DNA from: Cloacimonetes bacterium UBA5614
GTDB taxonomy: Bacteria; Cloacimonadota; Cloacimonadia; Cloacimonadales; Cloacimonadaceae
Length of the DNA stretch: 64,000 nt
Direction: 5' to 3'
Assembly: GCA_002424605.1 (NCBI GenBank)
Contig: DIKQ01000009.1
Span: forward strand, 1-64,000
The notes under the pieces were generated by a model. The model did no database searches and was not told the DNA's origin. It was given only the letters and a program-made list of their open reading frames with translations. Made by a program: the position numbers and the translations under genes. Positions within the stretch are counted from its first letter, which is position 1. The number at the start of each line of letters is the position of its first letter. Positions 1 through 8,869 of this stretch are shown here, one piece after another.

Positions 1-510
1 AGCGCAGGACTCCGTTCCTGCGAAAACAACCGGACATATGTTTAATCGCCTATATCTTTATCATTATATGCTTGTCCATACTATTTTAGCAACAGCAGTT
101 TTACGGCGGCTATCCTGACGGACTGGTTTGTCTTTTTCTCCTGTTCCGGGGTAAAAGCATATGCTTATTTGTACAATTCATTCCGCATATCATCATCCCT
201 TATCCTTCCTTAACAAAACAGGGCAATGGAGAGGAATAATCAACGGACAATCAGCGGACTTTTATCCCTTGAATGTCCGCTAAATATTTCCTGCGTATGG
301 GCTTATATGTGCAGGAGCGAAGCAAGGACTGAGTTTTATACCATGAATTACGAAACCTGAAACGGTGCATATTGGTTAACTGCATGTTTGGCAGTATATT
401 GGCTAGATCTCAGAACAAATCTGTTGCCAGCTTTGGGGGGTGTGAAAAAATGGCTCAAAAGAATAAGAAATAATACTCTGGAGCTTCTTCGCAACGGAAA
501 GGAGGTCGCA
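1..510. other. Intergenic region holding a dispersed repeat
   Basis: No gene is supported here. A short hairpin lies at 3-22 (CGCAGGA pairing with TCCTGCG), without a T-run. Positions 197-317 are copy B1 of a dispersed repeat described separately. The frame of the downstream corA is open back to a TTG at 388, but the good ribosome site lies just before the ATG at 511, so 388-510 is treated as leader. Confidence 0.6.
197..317 (+). repeat. Dispersed intergenic repeat, family B, copy B1
   Basis: About 121 bp, matching copy B2 (35878-35997, opposite strand) along its whole length, with the same 112-nt distance from the CCCTT left end to the GTGCAG right end. It holds a modular imperfect hairpin of 11-nt units: AATCAACGGAC (238-248), AATCAGCGGAC (249-259), centre TTTT, then ATCCCTTGAAT (264-274) and GTCCGCTAAAT (275-285). 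The right boundary GTGCAGGAG begins 34 nt after the start of GTCCGC, as in copies B2 and B3. Function unknown. Confidence 0.8.
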
Positions 511-1443
511 ATGATAAACGCTTACACAAACAGCGGAACTAAGTTCACTCCTACTACAAACCTGGATGAGGCCTTCTGGATACATCTGGAAGAACCTGAT
601 ACCTCTGAAATGGAGCAGGTCATCACTAAATATGAGCTGCCCGAAGATTTCATAACAGACCTGCAGGACGCAGATGAAAACTCCCGCCTGGAATATGAAA
701 GCGGAGCCATCCTCATCATTATGAGGGTGCCTGTTTTCTACAAGCATGCCACTTCCAAGCTGCCCTTTGCCACTGTACCGCTAGGGTTGATAATAGTTCC
801 GGAAAAAATCATCACCGTCTCTTTCTTTGACCAGGAAATCCTCACCACCTTCCTGGAAGGCAAACACCGTCCCTTCACCATTACGCCTCAAAGCTTTATC
901 CTCAATATAAACCTCAGGACATCCATCTATTACCTGCGTTTCCTGAAAGAAATCAACCGCAGGACTAACAACATCGAGCAGGAGCTGCATATCTCCATGA
1001 AAAACAAAGAGCTTATCCGCCTGCTCAGATTGGAAAAGTCACTGGTCTATTTTGCCACCTCGCTCAAAGCCAATGAATTGATACTGGAGCGGATACAGCG
1101 TTCACGCTGGCTGCAGAACGACCCCGAAGGCGAGGATATGATTGACGACGTTATCATCGAAAACAAGCAGGCAATCGACATGGCAAATATCTATAGCAAC
1201 ATCCTCAGCGGTATGATGGATGCCTTTGCCTCCGTCATTTCAAATAACCTGAATATCGTCATGAAGTTTTTGACCACCATCACGATTATCATCGCCTTAC
1301 CCACCATGATTTTCAGTATGTATGGAATGAATGTGCACCTGCCCCTGGAGGCAAACCCCTGGGCATTCCTCATTATTATGGCAGTTTCGCTCATTCTGTC
1401 TGTCGTCGCCATCATCATTTTCGTGCGAAAAAAGTACTTCTGA
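511..1443 (+). CDS. corA: CorA-family magnesium/divalent metal transporter
   Basis: Inner-membrane channel for Mg2+ and related divalent ions, working as a pentamer in known family members. The protein is 310 residues, close to the usual CorA length. The N-terminal two thirds is soluble and helical. Two membrane helices follow at about 248-270 and 286-306, with the signature Gly-Met-Asn at 272-274 after the first helix and a basic C-terminal tail. The ATG at 511 is chosen because AAGGAGGT sits 4-5 nt upstream; an upstream TTG at 388 would add 41 residues without a ribosome site. queD starts 13 nt downstream, so the two are probably co-transcribed. The family call is secure; Mg2+ versus Co2+/Ni2+ preference cannot be read from sequence. 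Confidence 0.93.
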   Translation: MINAYTNSGTKFTPTTNLDEAFWIHLEEPDTSEMEQVITKYELPEDFITDLQDADENSRLEYESGAILIIMRVPVFYKHATSKLPFATVPLGLIIVPEKIITVSFFDQEILTTFLEGKHRPFTITPQSFILNINLRTSIYYLRFLKEINRRTNNIEQELHISMKNKELIRLLRLEKSLVYFATSLKANELILERIQRSRWLQNDPEGEDMIDDVIIENKQAIDMANIYSNILSGMMDAFASVISNNLNIVMKFLTTITIIIALPTMIFSMYGMNVHLPLEANPWAFLIIMAVSLILSVVAIIIFVRKKYF

Positions 1444-1456
1444 GAGAGAACAACCT

Positions 1457-1825
1457 ATGTATAAATTGAACGTTATCAGCAGCTTCTCATCCGCCCACAA
1501 GCTGAATGGCTATGAGGGACTCTGCCGCAACCTGCACGGGCACAACTGGAAGGTCCGCCTCTGCGTAATGTGCGACAAACTGGACGAAATCGGCATGGCT
1601 ATGGACTTTGGTATCATCAAAAGCAAGCTCAATGAACTTCTGGAAGAGCTGGACCACCGGTTCCTGAATGACCTGCCTGCTTTCAGCGAAATGAACCCCA
1701 CCTCGGAAAACCTTGCCCGCTACATCTTTGAGCAGATGGGCGCCAAGCTCACCCAATGCCCCTGCGAAGTGGTGGAAGTAGAGGTCTGGGAATCCGAAAA
1801 GGCATCTGTGATTTACGGCTTATGA
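1457..1825 (+). CDS. queD: 6-carboxy-5,6,7,8-tetrahydropterin synthase (QueD/PTPS family)
   Basis: Converts 7,8-dihydroneopterin triphosphate to 6-carboxytetrahydropterin in the queuosine/7-deazaguanine pathway. The 122-residue protein has the zinc ligands His14, His27 and His29 (the last two in LHGHNW), the catalytic Cys23 and an Asp66-His67 pair, all as expected for the family. The ATG at 1457 is preferred: the frame is open upstream but overlaps corA. The stop overlaps the engB start by 4 nt (ATGA), so translation is probably coupled. No other queuosine gene is present in the window. A pterin role other than queuosine is possible because the family is broad. Confidence 0.9.
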   Translation: MYKLNVISSFSSAHKLNGYEGLCRNLHGHNWKVRLCVMCDKLDEIGMAMDFGIIKSKLNELLEELDHRFLNDLPAFSEMNPTSENLARYIFEQMGAKLTQCPCEVVEVEVWESEKASVIYGL

Positions 1826-2433
1826 TACGCATTGTGGAATCCTTTTACGTAAAAAGCGCCGTTGAGCCGGGAGACTACCCAGCCTCAGCCTATGCGGAAT
1901 TTGCCTTTGCAGGACGCTCCAATGTGGGCAAAAGCTCCCTGATAAACGTACTGACCAATAAGCATCTCCTGGCAAAAATCAGCCGTACCCCGGGTAAGAC
2001 CAGAACGCTGAACTTCTTCCTAATCCGCTGGAAAAACGATGATATGCAGGAACAGGGCTTCATGCAGTTCACCGACTTTCCCGGTTACGGATTTGCAGAA
2101 ATCGGACTGGCAGAACAGGAAAAGTGGCGCATCATGATTGACAAATACCTGAAAATGCGACAGCAACTGAAGGGAATCCTCGTCCTGGTCGATATCCGCC
2201 ACCCGGCAGACCCCAAAGACAAGACCATGCTGGAGATGCTCCGACTGCGCAACATAGACCACTGCGTCATAGCCACCAAAGCTGATAAAATCCCCAAAAC
2301 CAAGGTAAAAGCCACCGCCCTGCAACTGGCAAAACAGCTCAACCTCGGCGACAAGCCACTGATTGCCACCTCTTCTGAAAAGAATGTCGGCATCGAAGAT
2401 GTGCTTGCCTGGATTGAATCACGCTTAACCTGA
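1822..2433 (+). CDS. engB: Ribosome biogenesis GTP-binding protein YsxC/EngB
   Basis: Essential TRAFAC-class GTPase that assists large ribosomal subunit assembly. The protein is 203 residues. The P-loop GRSNVGKSS starts at residue 31, the switch II motif DFPG lies near residue 85, and the guanine-specificity motif TKAD near 152. Thr-Pro-Gly-Lys-Thr of switch I is also visible. The ATG at 1822 overlaps the queD stop by 4 nt; longer in-frame starts lie inside queD and are unlikely. mnmG, another translation-quality gene, begins 16 nt downstream. Confidence 0.95.
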   Translation: MIRIVESFYVKSAVEPGDYPASAYAEFAFAGRSNVGKSSLINVLTNKHLLAKISRTPGKTRTLNFFLIRWKNDDMQEQGFMQFTDFPGYGFAEIGLAEQEKWRIMIDKYLKMRQQLKGILVLVDIRHPADPKDKTMLEMLRLRNIDHCVIATKADKIPKTKVKATALQLAKQLNLGDKPLIATSSEKNVGIEDVLAWIESRLT

Positions 2434-2449
2434 CTTTCTGCTTGCACCG

Positions 2450-4315
2450 ATGAACTCCCCGAAATTTGATATCCTGGTGGTAGGAGCCGGTCATGCCGGA
2501 GTGGAAGCAGGACTTGCCTGCGCCAGGATGGGAGCCAGAACCGCTGTCTTTGTCATCAAGCTGGAATCCATCGGCAGGATGAGCTGCAACCCTTCTGTAG
2601 GAGGTCCCGCCAAAGGACATCTGGCAAGGGAAATAGACGCCCTGGGCGGTGAGATTGGTTATGTGGCGGACATCACGGGAATCCACTTCCGCATGCTCAA
2701 CAAAAAGAAAGGTCCTGCCGTCTGGGCTCCCAGGGCGCAGAATGACCGCCAGCTTTATTCCCTCGTCATGCGTGAACACCTGGAACAGCAATCCGGACTT
2801 CACATCATTGAAGCCAGCGTCACAGACCTGATCATAGAAAATGGAGAGGTCAGGGGTGTGGTGACTTCGCTTGGCAAAAGCTTTTATGGGCAAAAGGTCA
2901 TCCTCTGTAACGGCACTTTCCTGAACGGGTTAATCCATGTGGGTGCAGTTTCCTACCCCGGAGGCAGAAGCGGAGAGCCGGCATCAGAAGGATTGACTGA
3001 ATCCCTGCAGAAAGCCGGGCTTAAGCTGAACCGTTTCAAGACGGGAACCCCGCCCCGGGTGGATATGCGAACCCTTAATTACAACCATCTGGAAGAACAG
3101 CCCGGAGACGAAAACCCTTCCGGATTCTCCTATTACCGTGATGTGACCCTGCAAAACAGTGTTTGCTGTTACATCACCCGCACCACCCATCACACGCAAC
3201 AGATTATCAAGGACAACATAAAGCTCTCATCCCTTTACGGCGGTTACATCAAAGGCATCGGACCCCGCTATTGCCCATCCATTGAAGACAAGATTGTCAA
3301 GTTTCCGGACAAGGAGACTCATCACATATTCATCGAGCCGGAAGGCACCAAAACTCATGAGGGCTATGTGAACGGCATTTCCACCAGTTTACCGCCGGAA
3401 ATCCAGGAAGCCATAGTCCATTCCATCCCGGGTCTGGAAACCGCTGAAATAATGCGTTATGGCTACGCTATCGAGTATGATTATGTGGAGCCGGAGGAAA
3501 TCCTGCCCACCCTGGAAACCCGCAAAATCCGCGGTCTTTACCTGGCGGGACAAATCAACGGCACCTCAGGATATGAGGAAGCGGCGGCTCAGGGCCTGAT
3601 GGCAGGCATAAATGCAGTTCTGTCGCTGGACCGAAAGGACTCCCTGATTCTGACCCGCACGGACGGATACATCGGTGTGCTGATTGACGACCTTGTCACC
3701 AAAGGCACCAATGAACCATACCGGATGTTTACTTCGCGGGCGGAATACCGGCTGTGGCTGAGACAGGACAATGCAGACGAACGCCTGATGCCGGTCGGCT
3801 ACAAACTAGGGTTAGTCTCGGATGTCCGCTGGCAGAGATTCCAGGCAATGCTGGCTGTCAAAGAACGTGAAAAACAGCGCTTGTTCTCGGAAAACTGCGC
3901 CGTTCCCGGCGACCTGCCCGAGCCCGTCAAATACGCAGTCCTGCTCAAGCGTCCGGAAATTAGTGTTGACGATTTGGCAAGGTTCGGATACACAACTCCG
4001 GAGGATATGAATACCGATATTGCCACCCGTATAGAGCTGGAAATAAAGTATGAAGGCTATCTCAAAAGGCAGGAAGAGGAACTCCTCAGATTCAGAAAAG
4101 CTGAGGAAATAGCCATACCGGACGGACTGGACTTCATGCAGATAAATACGATTGCCTGGGAGGCAAGGGAAAAGCTGGCGCGCATCAGGCCCCACAACAT
4201 CGGACAGGCAATGCGCATTCCCGGGGTCAATTACACAGATGCGTCCGCCCTGATGATTTGGCTCAGGAAATATAACCCCGATAAAACCGATATTATGAAA
4301 GAGGATAAAGAATGA
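2450..4315 (+). CDS. mnmG: tRNA uridine-5-carboxymethylaminomethyl modification enzyme MnmG
   Basis: FAD-dependent partner of MnmE that installs the carboxymethylaminomethyl group at U34 of certain tRNAs. The protein is 621 residues, normal for the family. The FAD dinucleotide-binding motif GAGHAG lies at residues 12-17. The family signatures around GPRYCPSIEDK (about residue 271) and GQINGTSGYEEAAAQG (about 366) are intact, and the C-terminal helical domain contacting MnmE and tRNA is complete. Its last 4 nt overlap the start of the following lipoprotein gene. mnmE is not in this window. Confidence 0.97.
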   Translation: MNSPKFDILVVGAGHAGVEAGLACARMGARTAVFVIKLESIGRMSCNPSVGGPAKGHLAREIDALGGEIGYVADITGIHFRMLNKKKGPAVWAPRAQNDRQLYSLVMREHLEQQSGLHIIEASVTDLIIENGEVRGVVTSLGKSFYGQKVILCNGTFLNGLIHVGAVSYPGGRSGEPASEGLTESLQKAGLKLNRFKTGTPPRVDMRTLNYNHLEEQPGDENPSGFSYYRDVTLQNSVCCYITRTTHHTQQIIKDNIKLSSLYGGYIKGIGPRYCPSIEDKIVKFPDKETHHIFIEPEGTKTHEGYVNGISTSLPPEIQEAIVHSIPGLETAEIMRYGYAIEYDYVEPEEILPTLETRKIRGLYLAGQINGTSGYEEAAAQGLMAGINAVLSLDRKDSLILTRTDGYIGVLIDDLVTKGTNEPYRMFTSRAEYRLWLRQDNADERLMPVGYKLGLVSDVRWQRFQAMLAVKEREKQRLFSENCAVPGDLPEPVKYAVLLKRPEISVDDLARFGYTTPEDMNTDIATRIELEIKYEGYLKRQEEELLRFRKAEEIAIPDGLDFMQINTIAWEAREKLARIRPHNIGQAMRIPGVNYTDASALMIWLRKYNPDKTDIMKEDKE

Positions 4316-5148
4316 AGCAAAGATATTTCAGCATAACCGTAATCCTGATTCTGGCAGTTTTGGCTTTGACCGGATGCAGCCGGAACATACCCGTGGAAAC
4401 CAAACAAGACGGCTATAAGCTTGCAGTTGTCTCCAAAACGGTGTACACTGTTCTGCAGGTTCCGGCCTGGCTGCTGTTCCCCCCGGCAGGCGAAACTGCT
4501 ATTGTCATTGCGCTGGAAACGAATAAGAGAAAACCCTCAGTCCAGGACGTAGCCGCTGAGTTTGCCAGAGGTTCTTTTGCCTTGAATAACAGCGCTTTCG
4601 CTGTTGACCCTCAGGAGATTATCCGCTTGGCAGAAGAGCTCAATCCGGCAATTACCCCCTCTGATATTAAACTTTCTTTAATTCCGGACACCGGTTTTGT
4701 TCCGGCAGGACAGGAACCGCTCACGACCCTGGCGGAGACTGAACTGCCAGGTTACAAGCTGTACCTGATGGGAACCGGAAATCCCGAGATTAACCACGAT
4801 ATCGTCCGGGCTTCCGTTGACCGCACCCCCAAGTGGTGCAAGACTCAGGAGACCACGGAAGACGATGACTTCGTCTATGTGGTTGGCACAGCGATAAATC
4901 CTCTTTTAGCCGATGCTTGGCAAGCGGCACAGGAAATTGCCATGCAAAAGCTGGGTAAATACCGCATATTCAAAGCTTTGCCTGATATCAGCCAAGCCGT
5001 CAGCGAAAGGGATAAAATGGGTATCATAGAAAAAGCTTCCCAAAATCCGCAGGCATCTTTCGCCAAAACCTGGCTGTTTCACAAGCAGGTGGACGGTAAT
5101 GCCGATTACAGCGTATTCATAATGCTCAAGGCACCCCGCATCAGATAA
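4312..5148 (+). CDS. Lipoprotein of unknown function
   Basis: Not recognised as a named family. The 278-residue product starts with a lipoprotein signal ending LTGC, so Cys22 is the predicted lipidation site. A second hydrophobic stretch follows at about 45-65 (rich in V, L, P and A). The C-terminal half has an alternating strand/helix pattern with an Ala-rich helix (DAWQAAQEIAMQKL), somewhat like LPP20-type lipoproteins, but that likeness is weak. The start overlaps the mnmG stop (ATGA), and kdsB follows after 7 nt. An envelope location is inferred from the signal; role unknown. Confidence 0.75.
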   Translation: MKQRYFSITVILILAVLALTGCSRNIPVETKQDGYKLAVVSKTVYTVLQVPAWLLFPPAGETAIVIALETNKRKPSVQDVAAEFARGSFALNNSAFAVDPQEIIRLAEELNPAITPSDIKLSLIPDTGFVPAGQEPLTTLAETELPGYKLYLMGTGNPEINHDIVRASVDRTPKWCKTQETTEDDDFVYVVGTAINPLLADAWQAAQEIAMQKLGKYRIFKALPDISQAVSERDKMGIIEKASQNPQASFAKTWLFHKQVDGNADYSVFIMLKAPRIR

Positions 5149-5155
5149 ATCACAC

Positions 5156-5878
5156 ATGAAATTCATAGCAGTCATACCCGCCCGTTTTGCCTCCGTCCGG
5201 TTTCCCGGCAAGCCTCTGGCTATGCTGCAGGGTAAGCCCATAATCCGGCACGTCTATGAGAGGGTCTGGAACAGCCAACTCTTTGAGGATGTGATAGTTG
5301 CCACCGATGACGACAGAATCAGGGAAGCGGTAGCATCCTTCGGCGGAAAGGTCACTATGACTTCAGACAGCCATCCCAGCGGCAGCGACAGGATTGCGGA
5401 AGCGATAAACGGGATGGACTGCGATGTCGTCTTCAATGTCCAGGGCGATGAACCGATGATTGATGCGGACACTTTATCCCGTCTTAAGCAGGTTTTTTCC
5501 GACCCTTCAGTCAGAGTCGCCTCCCTGATGACGCCCCTAAATGATGATAAAGCATTACTTAATATCAATATCGTTAAAGTTATTACCGACAACAATATGA
5601 ACGCTCTCTACTTTTCCCGCTCTCCCATCCCCTGCAACCGTGACAACCTGACCGGGGTTGAGTATTTCCGGCACATCGGGGTCTATGCCTACAGAAAGCA
5701 GACCCTGCTCGATTTCGTGAATCTGCCCCAGGGAAAACTGGAACAAATAGAAAAACTGGAACAGCTCCGCTTCCTGGTAAACGGCATCCCCATCCGCATG
5801 GTCACCACACCTTATCAGGGCATCGGTATCGACACACCGGAAGACCTGATAAACGTGGACAAACTCCTCTCCGACTGA
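5156..5878 (+). CDS. kdsB: 3-deoxy-manno-octulosonate cytidylyltransferase
   Basis: Activates Kdo with CTP to CMP-Kdo for lipid A/LPS core assembly in the cytoplasm. The 240-residue length fits the family. The N-terminal nucleotide-binding motif IPARFASVRFPGKPL, the metal-binding region around QGDEPMID (about residue 98) and the Kdo-binding segment RHIGVYAYR (about residue 172) are present. No clear Shine-Dalgarno precedes the ATG; translation may depend on the upstream gene 7 nt away. Its presence indicates an outer membrane with Kdo-containing LPS. Confidence 0.95.
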   Translation: MKFIAVIPARFASVRFPGKPLAMLQGKPIIRHVYERVWNSQLFEDVIVATDDDRIREAVASFGGKVTMTSDSHPSGSDRIAEAINGMDCDVVFNVQGDEPMIDADTLSRLKQVFSDPSVRVASLMTPLNDDKALLNINIVKVITDNNMNALYFSRSPIPCNRDNLTGVEYFRHIGVYAYRKQTLLDFVNLPQGKLEQIEKLEQLRFLVNGIPIRMVTTPYQGIGIDTPEDLINVDKLLSD

Positions 5879-6228
5879 CCCTCAACAAGCAACCCATCCA
5901 TCATTAAGACCCGCACTACCCAAAACGAACTGCTGATTCGTAATTCCTTACCCCCGATTCCTTGCCTGCCCATCCCCTTTTCCCTCCTTGCTTTAAGGTC
6001 GAATTCCTGTCAATATCCTAACGGTATCCAGTCGGTATCCAGTCGGGTGAAACCCGAGAGGATATCGACAGGATATTGACTAAATATCGTATAGGAGTTA
6101 GGAGCGGTAAAAGGAAAAGCTGAAAAGAGGGATGGCGGTGGAGTTTTTCTTGCTAAAAAAACGGCTATGCGGCAGAGTGGGATTTGAGACAAACAGCCAT
6201 GGAAAAACGGTTAGAAAGAGGTTTAATT
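5879..6228. other. Intergenic region with a modular palindrome
   Basis: No gene supported. The middle holds palindromic element A1 (6011-6089). The segment 6110-6228 leads into the 5'-nucleotidase gene; its frame is open from a TTG at 6184, but the ribosome site AAAGAGG supports the ATG at 6229. Confidence 0.6.
6011..6089. repeat. 11-nt modular palindrome, family A, copy A1
   Basis: Three left units in exact 11-nt phase: CAATATCCTAA (6011-6021), CGGTATCCAGT (6022-6032) and CGGTATCCAGT (6033-6043). A 13-nt centre follows (CGGGTGAAACCCG, 6044-6056). Three inverted right units follow: AGAGGATATCG (6057-6067), ACAGGATATTG (6068-6078) and ACTAAATATCG (6079-6089). The reverse complement of the left unit is ACTGGATACCG. 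The outer arms give an 11-bp perfect inverted repeat (GTCAATATCCT with AGGATATTGAC). Copy A2 lies at 24052-24141. Confidence 0.85.
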
Positions 6229-7716
6229 ATGTATAGATATTTCATTGTAATACTGATATTAACGTTTAGCATATCAGTTTTCGCCGAACCCCTTACCCTG
6301 TTCTTTACCAATGACACACACGGGGCGTATCTGCCTACTACCTACCGGACAGAGGAAGGGCATCTTTCCCTGGGAGGGTATGAAAATCTTTACAACCTGA
6401 TTTCAAGTCAGAGGGATACACTTGCCAATTCATTGTGGCTGGACGCCGGAGATCAGCAGACCGGCAGCGTATTCTCCTCGCTGATACATAAGAAAGCCAT
6501 TGGAGGAGCGGTGGTGGAAGCGTTTAACCTGATGGGCCTGGACGCTGCAACCTTTGGCAATCACGAGTTTGACCAGTCGCTGGAAAACACGCTGAGACTG
6601 GCAAAGCTGGCAAAGTATCCCTTTATCAGCACCAACCTGACCTTTAAGCGAACCGGAAAACCCATCACGAAAACACCCTATAAAGTCTTCAGGAGGGGTA
6701 ATCTGCGGATTGGAGTGATGGGGCTTACCCTGACAGATTTACCTGAAAAAGTAAAGATTGAGAATGTAAGAGAAATAGACGTCCTGCCCTATAAGCAAGC
6801 CATAGACAGATACATAGACGAGCTGGACAGGAAGACGGATTTGATTATCCTGCTGACACATAATGGCTTTGAGGCAGACAGTTTGCTTGCCACCCAACTG
6901 GATGACAGGATAGACCTGATCGTGGGAGGCCACACCCACACTTTCACGGAAAAACCGAAGCTGGTGAACGGTATTTACATAGTTCAGTCCGGAGCTTTCC
7001 TGCTCTACTACGGAAGGATAGACCTGGAAGTAACCAACGACAGGATAAGCAACAACCTCTCGGAAACCGTCTGCCTGTTTCCCGTAATGCAAACCGAACC
7101 GCGTCCGGAGACGGCTTTTTCCAGGTTTTTCCATAAAACCGTCGGTTCAATAGATGCAAACCTCAGCAGGGTTATCGGCTATACAGAAGTGGACTGGATT
7201 CCCGACAAGTTTCGCGAAAGTGAGGTTTCCAGATGGCAGGCGGAAGCGCTTTACAGGGAATATTACGAAAGATTCAAGCCCGATATGGCAATGCTGAACT
7301 GCGGAGGCATCCGCAAAGCAATCCCGGCAGGTGAAATCACGTTGCGGGATATGACGGAAATGCTTCCCTTCACAAACTATATCACCCTATTTTCCTGCTA
7401 TGGCAGTGACCTGAGCAAACTAATAGAAAAAAATCTGGAACTGATGCAGACTAAGGAACACGACATTGTCCAGACACATAACCTTGCGTGGCAAACCAGG
7501 GAAGGACAGGCAGGCACCGAGATTTGGGACATCCGGGTCAAAGGCGAACCTGTGATTGCTGACAGGGTGTATCGGGTCGTTTCGCATGACTATCTGACGG
7601 GCCAGGCGGATAAATATCTGATGTTTAAGCCTTTTGACATTGATTATACCGGTGACCTTATCCTGGATGTAATGGTAAGACAGGTGGAAAAACAGCTTGG
7701 CAAGAAAAAGCTTTGA
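6229..7716 (+). CDS. Periplasmic 5'-nucleotidase/2',3'-cyclic phosphodiesterase (UshA-like)
   Basis: Hydrolyses nucleotides outside the inner membrane, as UshA/CpdB-type enzymes do. The 495-residue protein starts with a signal peptide (cleavage likely after FA near residue 19). The N-terminal calcineurin-type domain shows its metal motifs in order: NDTHGAYL, LDAGDQQTGS, GNHEFD and GGHTHTF. The C-terminal 5'-nucleotidase domain contains NCGGIRKAIPAGEITLRDM, the substrate-binding signature. The ATG at 6229 is chosen for AAAGAGG a few bases upstream. The next gene starts 55 nt later. Exact substrate (nucleotide, cyclic nucleotide or UDP-sugar) cannot be decided. Confidence 0.92.
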   Translation: MYRYFIVILILTFSISVFAEPLTLFFTNDTHGAYLPTTYRTEEGHLSLGGYENLYNLISSQRDTLANSLWLDAGDQQTGSVFSSLIHKKAIGGAVVEAFNLMGLDAATFGNHEFDQSLENTLRLAKLAKYPFISTNLTFKRTGKPITKTPYKVFRRGNLRIGVMGLTLTDLPEKVKIENVREIDVLPYKQAIDRYIDELDRKTDLIILLTHNGFEADSLLATQLDDRIDLIVGGHTHTFTEKPKLVNGIYIVQSGAFLLYYGRIDLEVTNDRISNNLSETVCLFPVMQTEPRPETAFSRFFHKTVGSIDANLSRVIGYTEVDWIPDKFRESEVSRWQAEALYREYYERFKPDMAMLNCGGIRKAIPAGEITLRDMTEMLPFTNYITLFSCYGSDLSKLIEKNLELMQTKEHDIVQTHNLAWQTREGQAGTEIWDIRVKGEPVIADRVYRVVSHDYLTGQADKYLMFKPFDIDYTGDLILDVMVRQVEKQLGKKKL

Positions 7717-7771
7717 CAAAATTGACCAAATCCCAAATAAGGAAATGATAGCAAAGGTTCGGGAGTAGTTA

Positions 7772-8869
7772 ATGAACTATCAGATATACGAGTATATCAG
7801 CGTGTTTATCATGTCATGGCTGTTTGTGTACGGGCTGACGCCGTTTATCATCAAGTTTGCCAACGCAACCAATTTCGTAGATAAACCCGAAGCCAGGAAA
7901 ATCCACCAGAAAGCCATCCCTCTGATGGGAGGCCTCAGCGTATTCATAGGATTTTTCCTGCTCTGCCTGTATGACGTTGCCATCACTTCCTCCCGCACTT
8001 TTGACCGGGGCATCGTAGGCTATCTGGCAGGCTCGGTGGTGATTGTTCTCATCGGTCTCTGGGACGACAGATATGGAATGAAACCTATCCTGAAGCTATT
8101 CGGGCAAATCTTCGTAAGCTTGATATTCATATTTTCCAATTATAACATAAATGAGCTGTTCATGATGTTTGGCTCGGTCTATATTACACTGCCGCTGCTG
8201 GTTCTGTGGATGGTGGGGCTTATGAACGCCCTGAACTTCCTGGACAACATGGATGGAATCATCACAGGCATGGCGGCAATCCTGGGACTGGGTTTCTTTG
8301 CCTTCAGCCTGATGAATACCACGGCTAACGCAGGTGTGATGGCGCTAATAGCCCTCATTTCACTAAGCTTTTCAGGTGCGACCCTGGGCTTTTTGCCTTA
8401 TAATTTCAATCCTGCGAGGATTTTCCTGGGAGATGCGGGAAGCATGTTTATCGGATATTTCCTGTCTTCCATGGGTATCCTGATGGCGCAATTCGCAGGC
8501 AACCAGAAGAATGACAAATGGTTTTACCTCCTGCCTGTCCTGCTGCTGAGCTATGCCATCTTTGACATAGCCCTGGTCAGCGTCACCAGAAAACGGGACG
8601 GCCGTCATGTGATGCAAGGCGGTAAAGACCATTCCACCCACAGGATTCATACAGTTCTGGGTTCTGCCAAAGTAACGGCTGTAATGATTTATGTAATCAA
8701 CATTATAATTGTTCTCACCTCTATTGTTGTTTTCCGCATCGGCTCACGCCCTCTGCTGCTGATAACTACGGGGTTGTTTGCCATAATTTTCATCATATTC
8801 GGCGTGAAACTAGACCAGGTACCGATAGTGGTGCCCCAAAACCAACTCAAAAATAAGGAAACCGAATGA
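7772..8869 (+). CDS. Undecaprenyl-phosphate sugar-phosphate transferase (MraY/WecA/TagO family)
   Basis: Polytopic inner-membrane enzyme that moves a sugar-1-phosphate from UDP-sugar to a polyprenyl phosphate, starting a surface glycan. The 365-residue protein has about ten or eleven membrane helices. Catalytic-loop motifs are visible: NFLDNMDGI (Asp pair for metal), FLGDAGSMFIGY, and the late His-rich loop KDHSTHRIH. These fit the WecA/TagO group better than MraY. GGGAG precedes the ATG. It overlaps the next gene by 4 nt (ATGA). The sugar is probably GlcNAc-phosphate by family, but this is inference. Confidence 0.9.
   Translation: MNYQIYEYISVFIMSWLFVYGLTPFIIKFANATNFVDKPEARKIHQKAIPLMGGLSVFIGFFLLCLYDVAITSSRTFDRGIVGYLAGSVVIVLIGLWDDRYGMKPILKLFGQIFVSLIFIFSNYNINELFMMFGSVYITLPLLVLWMVGLMNALNFLDNMDGIITGMAAILGLGFFAFSLMNTTANAGVMALIALISLSFSGATLGFLPYNFNPARIFLGDAGSMFIGYFLSSMGILMAQFAGNQKNDKWFYLLPVLLLSYAIFDIALVSVTRKRDGRHVMQGGKDHSTHRIHTVLGSAKVTAVMIYVINIIIVLTSIVVFRIGSRPLLLITTGLFAIIFIIFGVKLDQVPIVVPQNQLKNKETE

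Noticed and set aside
3..22. Hairpin at the window start as a terminator of an upstream gene
   Set aside because: No T-run follows on either strand side that would fit, and the upstream gene is not in view.
388..510. Extended N-terminus of CorA from the TTG at 388
   Set aside because: No ribosome site before it, while AAGGAGGT lies ideally before the ATG at 511, which gives normal CorA length.
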